64,000 nucleotides of DNA from Acholoe squamosa. Its lineage: Eukaryota > Annelida > Polychaeta > Phyllodocida > Polynoidae. The position numbers and the translations under genes are program-made. The notes beneath the pieces are model-generated. The model had not been told where the DNA came from. It searched no databases and worked only from the letters and a program-made list of their open reading frames with translations. Shown here piece after piece: positions 26,401 through 38,400 of this stretch. Numbering within the stretch: position 1 is the first letter of the stretch; each line of letters opens with the position of its first letter. Where the stretch lies: assembly GCA_949317995.1 (NCBI GenBank), contig OX439038.1:248001-312000 (forward strand), written 5' to 3'.

Positions 26401-29400
26401 TATATAAAGATTACAATATAAGCCACACCCTGTGTTAAAGATTACAATATAAGCTGCACCTTGTGTTAAAGATTACAATATAAGCCACACCCTGTGTTAA
26501 AGATTACAATATAAGCCACACCCTGTGTTAAAGATTACAATATAAGCTGCACCTTGTGTTAAAGATTACAATATAAGCTGCACCTTGTGTTAAAGATTAC
26601 AATATAAGCTGCACCTTGTGTTAAAGATTACAATATAAGCCACACCCTGTGTTAAAGATTACAATATAAGCTTCACCTTGTGTTAAATGATTGATTGATT
26701 TGTGTTTTACAGCACTTTAGCGGCACTAAGTGGCTATCCCGTGCTTCACAGGTTGATAAATTTAACAGAGGAATGTGTCAGTACTCGCACATATGTTCAC
26801 CTTGTGTTAAAGATTACAATATAAGCCACACCCTGTGTTAAAGATTACAATATAAGCCACACCCTGTGTTAAAGATTACACCATGTTAAATCTTACATTA
26901 TAGGGCACACCCCAGGTAACCCACTGTCTCTATGCAGTAGTACATTATCTAGCTTCATTGATAGAACCATTAAAAACTCACCAGTAACCTAAGAGATGGA
27001 CGGAAGTGGCATCGTTTGGTCGTAGCTCTATCGCCTTCTGCAGAATCAATAGAAATGAGGGTGAATTGACGAGTTTCAACAAGTCTGAATGTTCATACTG
27101 GATAACATAAAACCTCTTGTAAAAAAACACCCCCCTGGTTCAAGAAGAGTATATTTTTTTTTGGGGGGGGGGGAATAACACTTGTAAATAAAATTTATAG
27201 CTGCATCTCATTCTGCAGCTGTTCTGTTATGCAAACCACTATGCACTATCGGTATTGGTATCTGTACTACATGCCCCATTGACGACTCACCATGAAGTGG
27301 TCCTTGACAAGGAAAGCATTTGTAATCCGCTGTTTGGTCCCCTCCAGCTCACCGACACCATCCAACAATATGGCGTACCACTGTAAGGTAAAAAATAAAG
27401 TCAGTATGTACCCACACTGTCCAACAATATGGCGTACCACTGCAAGGTAAGGCTTAAAGTCGGTATGTGTATCCTCAGACATGTGTCATTAAATAGCTTA
27501 GACAATACTGATGCAAAAAATGCATACTTATCCCACGCAGTGAGCACTATGTGTGTAATGAAAATATAAAAGTACTTGTGTAAAACTTAACGCCTGCAGC
27601 GACTGTTGGGACATAACCAACGGCCATTAAAAGTTTGTAGTTCTTGTAGAAATCTGGAAGATTTCATAGTAAATAAGCCAAAGCTGGGATGTGCGTGTAG
27701 CTGCTGCAGGATCGCGTGCTGAACTGATGCATTATGGGATAGTAGTTCAAGTGTCCATTTCCGTTGTGAATACTTCGTCTGCATAGTAACCAGACATAAA
27801 CCTTAACGCCTCAAGTGCTCCTTAACTACATACAGTTGGACAGTACAGTAAACTGGATACATGTAGCGCTCCTTGACTACATACAGTTGGACGGGGCAGT
27901 AAACTGGATACATGTAGGGCTCCTTGACTACATACAGTTGGACAGTACAGTAAACTGGATACATGCAGCGCTCCTTGACTACATACAGTTGGACAGTACA
28001 GTAAACTGGATACATGTAGGGCTCCTTGACTACATACAGTTGGACAGTACAGTAAACTGGATACATGTAGGGCTCCTTGACTACATACAGTTGGACAGTA
28101 CAGTAAACTGGATACATGTAGCGCTCCTTGGGTACATACAGTTAGACAGTACAGTAAACTGGATACATGTAGCGCTCCTTGGCTACATACAGTTGGACAG
28201 TACAGTAAACTGGATACATGCAGCGCTCCTTAACTACATACAGTTGGACAGTACAGTAAACTGGATACATGTAGCGCTCCTTGGGTACATACAGTTGGAC
28301 AGTACAGTAAACTGGATACATGCAGCGCTCCTTGACTACATACAGTTGGACAGTACAGTAAACTGGATACATGTAGGGCTACTTGGGTACATACAGTTGG
28401 ACAGTACAGTAAACTGGATACATGTAGGGCTACTTGACTACATACAGTTGGACAGTACAGTAAACTGGATACATGCAGCGCTCCTTGACTACATACAGTT
28501 GGACAGTACAGTAAACTGGATACATGCAGCGCTCCTTAACTACATACAGTTGGACGGGGCAGTAAACTGGATACATGTAGCGCTCCTTGGGTACATACAG
28601 TTGGACAGTACAGTAAACTGGATACATGTAGTGCTCCTTAACTACATACAGTTGGACAGTACAGTAAACTGGATACATGTAGGGCTACTTGACTACATAC
28701 AGTTGGACAGTACAGTAAACTGGATACATGTAGGGCTACTTGACTACATACAGTTGGACAGTACAGTAAACTGGATACATGCAGCGCTCCTTGACTACAT
28801 ACAGTTGGACAGTACAGTAAACTGGATACATGTAGCGCTACTTGGCTACATACAGTTGGACAGTACAGTAAACTGGATACATGTAGGGCTACTTGACTAC
28901 ATACAGTTGGACAGTACAGTAAACTGGATACATGTAGCGCTCCTTAACTACATACAGTTGGACGGGGCAGTAAACTGGATACATGCAGCGCTCCTTGACT
29001 ACATACAGTTGGACAGTACAGTAAACTGGATACATGTAGCGCTCCTTAACTACATACAGTTGGACAGTACAGTAAACTGGATACATGCAGCGCTCCTTGA
29101 CTACATACAGTTGGACAGTATAGTAAACTGGATACATGTAGGGCTACTTGACTACATACAGTTGGACAGTACAGTAAACTGGATACATGTAGGGCTCCTT
29201 GACTACATACAGTTGGACAGTATAGTAAACTGGATACATGCAGCGCTCCTTGGCTACATACAGTTGGACAGTACAGTAAACTGGATACATGTAGGGCTCC
29301 TTGACTACATACAGTTGGACGGCGCAGTAAACTGGATACATGTAGCGCTCCTTGACTACATACAGTTGGACGGGGCAGTAAACTGGATACATGCAGCGCT

Positions 29401-32400
29401 CCTTGACTACATACAGTTAGACAGTACAGTAAACTGGATACATGCAGCGCTCCTTGACCACATACAGTTGGACGGGGCAGTAAACTGGATACATGTAGCG
29501 CTCCTTGACTACATACAGTTGGACAGTACAGTAAACTGGATACATGCAGCGCCCCTTGACTACATACAGTTGGACAGTACAGTAAACTGGATACATGCAG
29601 CGCTCCTTGACTACATACAGTTGGACAGTACAGTAAACTGGATACATGCAGCGCTCCTTGACTACATACAGTTGGACAGTACAGTAAACTGGATACATGC
29701 AGCGCTCCTTGACTACATACAGTTGGACAGTACAGTAAACTGGATACATGCAGCGCTCCTTGACTACATACAGTTGGACAGTACAGTAAACTGGATACAT
29801 GCAGCGCTCCTTGACCACATACAGTTGGACGGGGCAGTAAACTGGATACATGCAGCGCTCCTTGACTACATACAGTTGGACGGGGCAGTAAACTGGATAC
29901 ATGCAGCGCTCCTTGACTACATACAGTTGGACGGCGCAGTAAACTGGATACATGTAGCGCTCCTTGACTACATACAGTTGGACGGGGCAGTAAACTGGAT
30001 ACATGCAGCGCTCCTTGACTACATACAGTTAGACAGTACAGTAAACTGGATACATGCAGCGCTCCTTGACCACATACAGTTGGACGGGGCAGTAAACTGG
30101 ATACATGCAGCGCCCCTTGGCTACATACAGTTGGACAGTACAGTAAACTGGATACATGTAGCGCTCCTTGGCTACATACAGTTGGACAGTACAGTAAACT
30201 GGATACATGCAGCGCTCCTTGACTACATACAGTTGGACAGTACAGTAAACTGGATACATGCAGCGCCCCTTGGCTACATACAGTTGGACAGTACAGTAAA
30301 CTGGATACATGTAGCGCTCCTTGGCTACATACAGTTGGACGGGGCAGTAAACTGGATACATGCAGCGCTCCTTGGCTACATACAGTTGGACAGTACAGTA
30401 AACTGGATACATGTAGCGCTCCTTGACTACATACAGTTGGACAGTACAGTAAACTGGATACATGCAGCGCCCCTTGGCTACATACAGTTGGACAGTACAG
30501 TAAACTGGATACATGTAGCGCTCCTTGGCTACATACAGTTGGACAGTACAGTAAACTGGATACATGTAGCGCTCCTTGGCTACATACAGTTGGACAGTAC
30601 AGTAAACTGGATACATGTAGCGCTCCTTGACTACATACAGTTGGACGGTACAGTAAACTGGATACATGCAGCGCTCCTTGACTACATACAGTTGGACAGT
30701 ACAGTAAACTGGATACATGCAGCGCTCCTTGGCTACATACAGTTGGACGGGGCAGTAAACTGGATACATGTAGCGCTCCTTGACTACATACAGTTGGACA
30801 GTACAGTAAACTGGATACATGTAGCGCTCCTTGACTACATACACTTGGACGGGGCAGTAAACTGGATACATGCAGCGCTCCTTGACTACATACAGTTGGA
30901 CGGAGCAGTAAACTGGATACATGTAGCGCTCCTTGACTACATACACTTGGACGGGGCAGTAAACTGGATACATGCAGCGCTACTTGACTACATACAGTTG
31001 GACGGGGCAGTAAACTGGATACATGCTGCAGCTACATATATATGTTTGCCTGATGAAACTTCCTATCACATCTCTTAAAATCAATTTTTGTAACTTTTAC
31101 TTCAATCTAAACTTTCAACTTTGAATTATAATATTGTGGAGGATGCACCTCCCTCCGCCATGGATCCAGCACCACTAGTGTAGTGATCAAAGAGTGATTA
31201 GCAAAACTGATAAAACATGTCACAACTAGGCCACCCTTAAAGATATATCCCGTTTCCTGCCCAGAGGGTGTGATTTTCCAGACCCATTAGGGAGGGAGGG
31301 AAATATTTATGACTTTTTTTTATGAATATGGTAAGTAGGGGCAGCATGAATCTGTCATCATGTTCTAATTTTGAGGGATTGGAAACCAAGAATCTTGGAC
31401 TGTAAGGACAAAAAAAAGAAGAAAATTTTCACTAGGCCTCTGGACGGGAAATGAATATATTTTAAAGTGTGGCCCTATTGCCATGATTTATACCTTATGT
31501 GCAGCAAAGCTGTTGTCGTCCAGGTCTAGCGCTTTTTTAACGTGTTCAAACGACTCATACAGGAAGGCCTTCTTCTCCTCTGCCTTGTCGCTCAGTTTGC
31601 TCATTTCATACGCAGCGCGCCCCAGGCGCCATTGTACGTCACACACGGGGTGGTCGCGGTGAGACTTTAGTACGCTGTATAACTCTACGATGTTATTGTC
31701 GTCATACAGTCGGTCTGCTTCTACAATCAGCTTCTCATGTGGACTCATCTCTGTGAATATACAGGAGTAACGGATGTCTTAGTTATTACTCTATAACCCC
31801 ACGATGTTATTATCATCATACAGTCAGTCTGCTTCTACAATCAGCTTCTCATGTGAGCTTCTCATGTGGACTCATCTCTGTGAATATACAGGAGTAATGG
31901 GATGTGTTAGTTACTGGAATTAGATATAATAAGACTCAATATGAGGAATAGGGAGCAATCCAGTATGAAATGACATACCTTTTATTCTACTTGATCAAAC
32001 TTGAAAGATCAACTGCTATCTAGGATCTCACTGGGCAGGCTAACACACCATACAACAGGGAAGTTTTAATTTATCCCTTACCCCATCTCTCCTCCTCCAC
32101 CTAAGTCTATAAGCTTTGTCTTGTATGCGAGGGTTTATGGTAGGTATTGAAGTTTGAAAAGAATAAAATGAGAAATAGGGATGAAGAGTTGGTTCCAGGA
32201 AAAAAAAACCTTTATACATGTCCAAATGGTACAACTAATGTAAGCTCAACTAAGAACTGATTGATATTTCTATATTAGAGCATGATTCACTGCACATAAA
32301 AGTCACCATCCAGTAAATATTATTGATTGCGGAGCTCCTCTCTGGCATGCACGGAGATCCAAGTCAAACAACCGAAGCTGCCCTCAGGCACAAGTTCAGT

Positions 32401-35400
32401 ACATATATAACATTGATATTTACCATAGTAACTACAAAAACTCGCAGGACACAGGCTTTTACTGCCAAAACCACTGCCGGGCCTGCGGACATTGCCGGAC
32501 TGTAGAACCAAATGTCTTACTGTACTATTGGACCTTGGACTTCATCTTGGTTTTCATGACTCACAAATCAGGTAGTTATAATGATGGTGATCTTAAAGTC
32601 TTGTCAGCCCTTCCAAGATTAATCCAGGCATGCAGAATAATAAAATGGTTCAATAAAATTCCAATACTTACCAATAACAGGTTCTGTAGTTTTCTTCCCC
32701 CAGAATGCATGAACGGTCGGTACGAAGGGAACGGCAAGACCGAGGGCAAGTCTGGGAGTAACATGGCCAATCTGGAAGTAAGATTTAACTGTGTGAATAT
32801 CAATATGCTAAGATCTATTGGTAATTTGTTAGATACTTTGTCAAATTCATGTCACTCCCCCACCCATGAACAACTTGTCCTAATTAGTCCATCCGGTGCA
32901 TTTCTAGTGTATAGGTCAGTGAGCGCTCCCCCACTGAACTACATCCCCTGGCCTGACATTCACACCTTCAAACTATGCCTGGAGCGGTATGATACTACTA
33001 GGGGTACGGACTGTCCAACGACCGACCCTAAGCATCTGGGCGTGGGGAATCCTTTTCCCATACACTAGTGTTATGATTGTCGATGGCTATTTCAAATTGA
33101 AGACCTGCATTCACAAGGACAATTTATTTTTCTTTTCTCGAGGGGAGGGGGACATTTTACCACAACCAGTTCTTAGTGGAGGGGCTGTGATAGTGTTTAT
33201 CATATTGGTGGGGGGGTGGAAACAAATATTGGTTCCTTACCCATAGACTGTCCACCAGTTACCAAATCTCAGCCTTATCTCGTGGATTCATGCAGCTCTC
33301 AGTCGGGTTCCATGCAGATTTCCCTCTTTGCGATGTTTAATTATATGGCTACTGGCAAATTACCCACACATTTCTCAATTTCTATCTGCATACAGTTGAA
33401 TGCAGGATAACTATATTTATTTGTATCAGGGAACACTGAGATTTGAATATTCATTGAGCTAGATGAATGGAAAGTAAACATCACAAAGGGGGAAAACTGC
33501 ATGGAACATGACTGGGAGCTGCGTGAATCCATGAGATAGGGCCAAGGAATTGCAACCTGTGGAGAGTCTATTCAATCGATTCATTGGAATTTGAGAGATA
33601 TAATCAAGGTTTCTATTTTTAGTACAGAAAAGAGGTAATGTACAGTCCCTTCTGTGGTCACCGGATGAATTCACTCCCATGAAACGTTCATGGAAAAGGT
33701 AAAGTGAAGGGACACCTGCATGCCCTGGGACTGGGAGGCTGGCCAGTTGCTCAATCAGTCGCAGCTCTGCTGTTGTACGACTGAGAGTTTACCCCTGGTA
33801 GACTAGCTGAAGCTTATTAGCTAAAAGCTAAATGGTAAATGATGGAGGACCACCTTCGAAAGTAGGTCATGAGAGGTGCGTTAGGTTACTAACTTTTATC
33901 TCTTACTACATCTGCCCACATGCCAGATTCTTTGAAGATTCAGAGAAAAGGTGACTAAATGTTACAATTTTAGGGGGCATATTTAAAGGGTTTTTTTGGG
34001 GGGGATTTTACATGCAAGAATTTGAGTTGGGGTTCGTTTTTCAGCGGTACCAAACGCACCGCTCATGACCTGCTTTTGGGACTAGTCCCCTGTCATTTAC
34101 CTTAAAAGCTCGGCCGCTTATTAGTAGTCTACCTCAGGTAAACAAGAGAACTGACAAATCCAGGCCAGGAATGACTCCAGCAGATGCACCATACTGGACC
34201 TACTAAGGTTTTTCATTTCCAGCTTCTTAACCTTGGGTAAACAAGGGATGTCTACCTGGGGTACCTTCTCTACCTGAGATAGAGAAGGGTTCTCTACCTG
34301 AGATAGAGAAGGGTTCTCTACCTCAGGTAGAGAGAGTGGTGCGAAAGCGACTATTGCAGTTAAGATGAAACCTTGAAGTTTCTTGACATTCTTTTCCAAG
34401 ATAACAATATCTTGTCTGTCTTGAATGACCTCCTTAATCTCATCCTCTAACTTGGGGACAATCATCTTGTTAACATTTACAGGCTGTGGATAGTCAATGA
34501 ACAACTTGTCCAACTGTTCCTTTGGCATTCTTTCGGTGAAAGCACCATCCACAAGGTCGGCCACTCGCTTGTCAAGCTTAAATTCTCTCTTCTTGGCCAC
34601 TTGCCCTTCTCTCTGAGTCCTGACCATATCAGCGAGACTTCTATCTTCTAACGGAACCTCTTTTTCCCTGTCCTTCTTGGACTTGGTTCCCAGGTCGTCA
34701 TCCGAGTTGTCAGATACTTCATCGACCTTCTTCCTCTTAACCGGGGGAGTTTCATCCTCCTCTTCTTCCTCCTCCTCCTCTTCTTCGTCATCTGCTGGAG
34801 GATAGTATCCAGGATAACCATAACCATAGGGGTTAAAGTTCATCGGTGGAGGAGGTGGCGGGTAACCCTGGTTCCAACCCATCACATGGTTTGTCTACTG
34901 AAACCCATATGACTGTGGTGGTAGCTGACCATAAGGCCCCAGTGAAGGAGGGGGTTGTTGCCCGTAAGACCCCATTTGTCCGTAGGGCCCCATGGGTTGG
35001 GGTGTTTGTCCGTAGAGCCTGTAGGCTGCGAAGGCTGTTGTTGCCCGTAGAGCCCCGTAGGCTGCAGTGGCTGTTGTTGTCCATGGAGCCCTGCGGGCTG
35101 TGGTGGTTGTTGGTGTTGTCCGTAGGACCCCAATTGTTGAGGAATTCGTTGTCCAAACAATCCTCCAGCTTGCTGGGACTGGAACTGTCCCTGCAGCCCA
35201 GTGAAATGCATCCAAGGCTGGGCACCAGTAGAAGGCACCACCAGTGTTTGTCCCGCAGTAGTCGTTGCGGTCGTGGTCACCGTATGAGTAGTGATTGTAG
35301 TAGCCACAGGCGTAGAAGTAACTGACGCCATAGTAACCATTTTCACGAGAATCTGGAACAAATCCAGGTCAACATTTTAGCAAAGAGAATAATTACCAAT

Positions 35401-38400
35401 GCAAACAGAGTAACTATGTGTACCCTCTGACCTACTCTGAGAGTAGACCTAGGAGGTAGAACTGTCACTAACCCATAGTGTACAGCCTCTCCACAATTGC
35501 CTGAGTTTGAACAATCCCAGCTTGAACCTGTCTTCCAAGCCCCTAAAGGCCAAGCGCTACATGCATTAACAAAACTCTAAGTAGAACAGCCTAACTGGGC
35601 TATGTGTACCTTCTGACCTACTCTGAGAGTAGGCCTAAGCAGTAGGACTGTCGCCAACCAATGAGCATACAGCGTCCGAACCAAGAGGGAAGTGTAAATC
35701 TAACGTCTGCAAAGCCTGTACAGGCCGAGCCCGATAGAAAACCAATAAAAAACCTGTCCAACAGGGACAGTAAAGAAGAGAACAAAAAAACTCAACGAAT
35801 TCGCCGTAGCGTCAACCGCCGAACAACTACCCTGAAGCATACCCGCAAACAATGCGAGAGCAGAACAGCTAAAAGCTAAATGGTAAATGACGGGGGACCC
35901 CCCTTGAAAGTAGGTCATGAGGGGTGCATTAGGTTGCTAACTTTTATCTCTTACTACGTCTGCCCACATGCCAGATTCTTTGAAGATTCAGAGTAAAGGT
36001 GACTTAATGTTACAATTTTAGGGAGCATATTAAAAGGTTTATTTTGGGGGATTGTAGATGCAAAAATTTGATTGGGGGTTCGGGGGCAGAGCCCCCCAAA
36101 AAAAGGTTAGTTCTTGACTCTATGTCCGTTTTTTCAGTGGTACCAAACGCACCGTTCATGACCTGCTTTTGGGACTGGTCCCCCGTCATTTACCTTAAAA
36201 GCGCGACCGCAGAACAAAAGGTAGCTCTGCGCCCGCCAATAAGAAGACCGGTTAGAACCTTAGCGTTGACCAATGGGAGCGCAGGACACAAGCGCGTCTC
36301 AGATTGAACACAATTGAGCCCCAGCTTAGACAAAATGATGATTCTATTGTCTTCAAAGCCGGAACGGGCGAGAGGGACAGAAAACAGCCCAAAAGGGACC
36401 GAAAAGAAGAGATAATGACTGAATTCGTCTCCAAACCGTTAGATACACTACTATTGAGCTCTAATCCAGCCTAAATTACCAAAATTCCACCAATGCAAGC
36501 AAATCCAAAATGGCGCCCCGGAGGTCGGCCGGTCGGACCGCGCAAAAATGGAAATAACAAAGGAATTCAGCCGTCTCAGCGAGTAAAATACCCATGAGCC
36601 TTTCCTATAAGAATTCCCCAAGGGAAATAGGTAGAAAATACTCCGGAAAAAAACTGCACCCGGACTAAATAATTACTTACTTACCCAGGTTAATGACAGT
36701 GCTCTAAATCTAAGATTGACTGACGCTGTCTGCCAAATTTGACCAACTGACTACGCATGCGCGGCCTGGCCGCATGCGCGGCCTGGCCTCCTGTAAATTA
36801 CCGTAAGTAGGTCAGTCAAAATATGATATGGGTATGTACTCATACCTCTGTAATAAAATCCAAGGATGAGTATCTTTTGTTTCTCTCAATAATTTTACAT
36901 CAAAATATCGATACTACAATGGTACATCAGTAATAGTACTGTGGCGTTCGGCGGAAAGACGACATCGCCCCCCCTCCTGTACATCGCCGGGCTGCCCCAG
37001 CTTTCCCCCCGGTAGCTTCAGGATAGTAGAAGGATATTAGATATTGATGAACAGGAAAGGCAATGCAGAGTCAACGAATCAGGACACTGTCATCTCTACA
37101 GACCTTTCGATAAAAACCTCTGCTATGAGAAGTACAAAATCCCAAAGAGGATGTGATACCGGTACTGCCTGTTGGCAAACCAAAACCGTAGCTTCAGGAT
37201 TTGCTAACATGAACATCATTGGCATGCATGCAGAAGTGCGTAATCGAGGCGGGTACCCTTGTTTTTTTTATACAGTACCAGCTAGTACCCGGTAGCAGTA
37301 GACCTACATTTTAAAGGGGGCTTTGAAAATCGCCATGCTAGTCCTCCTTCTGTAGTAAACTTAAAGTCATATATTTTGTGTTCCTCACATGTCATAGCTT
37401 TTGTAGGCAAAAGTTCCCCCCCCCCCTCCCACTTGTGCAGGTCGGTCACGATAAAAACGACTGTAGACTGGTCCAAACCATAACCTAATTTTGGGGGGGG
37501 GTTCATTTTGCAAAATCAGTTCTAGTGAGCGGCGGTAAAAGAATCTGAAAGCTGTTAGGTAGTTTTCAAACGTCCGAGAAAACCCCCAACCTCCCCTCTT
37601 GTACATATAATGACCACTCCATTACTCACAACACAACAGCCTTGTGCTTTTGTGTGGACAAAGGAGAGTGGGGACTAAAAACTTTTTTTTTCAATAGCAG
37701 AAACGTCCAACTCGTGGCCCAATGTTACGATATTCTGGTCTAAAATAACTGATCCAAACTTTATTTTGTAAAAATATATTCATTTCTGGGTGGACAAAGG
37801 AGAGTTGGGACTAAATTGGTTCACCCTTCACACGCTCTTACTCACTACCGCGTTTCCCCTTCTGGCGGGGACTGGAAACAGGGGGCCAGGACATCGCTAA
37901 GCCCACACGAATGTGATAGCTATGGATAGGGGCCAGGTCTCCGCTAAGCCCAAAAGTATGGTATACCTAAAAATAAAAGGCCAGGACTCCGCGAAACTCG
38001 CACGTATGTGTGAATACGTGAAAGCGGGGAGTCGGGCAAGCACAGGTTGGAATTCTAGGGACACTGGAACACGGTGGAGATGCTAAGGAAAAGTTCCTCA
38101 GTTCTAGGGAAGGCAGTACCATGGGGGACTCGACACATCCTCACTAAAACTTGGACACGTGTTAGACCCTAGGGACACTGGGGTCCAAAAATAGGGTTGC
38201 AAGTTAAACGACACATCGGTTGAGCTGGGGACTGCGGGAGGCTGCGAGTCTCCAGAGGGGTGCCTCCAAGTTGGGCCTCATGAGGGAACTGCGGGAGGCT
38301 GCGCTTCGGGCTGGGCCTCCAAGATGTTGGGGGAGTTGGACATCACAACTCACAGGGGCCTACCAATAAATTGGAGCAGCTGCTCCAGGGTAAGGCAGTA

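Noticed and set aside
27815-31078. 1087-codon plus-strand open frame
   Set aside because: It is a 51-bp tandem array whose length is a multiple of three, inside an RMDN1-A intron and antisense to the gene. There is no non-repeat domain and no start context.
32430-32494. Minus-strand exon-like segment (PAVVLAVKACVLRVFVVTM)
   Set aside because: It has AG and GT borders, but its exit phase (0) does not fit exon 3, which needs phase 1. Exon 2 joins exon 3 directly in frame.
32535-33068. 177-codon plus-strand frame
   Set aside because: It runs antisense over RMDN1-A exon 2, has ordinary intron composition and no recognisable domain.
33820-36208. Direct repeats around the gag fossil taken as LTRs
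   Set aside because: Each copy has a different 8-bp target duplication and internal inverted repeats, so they are separate MITE insertions, one of them inside the fossil's leader.
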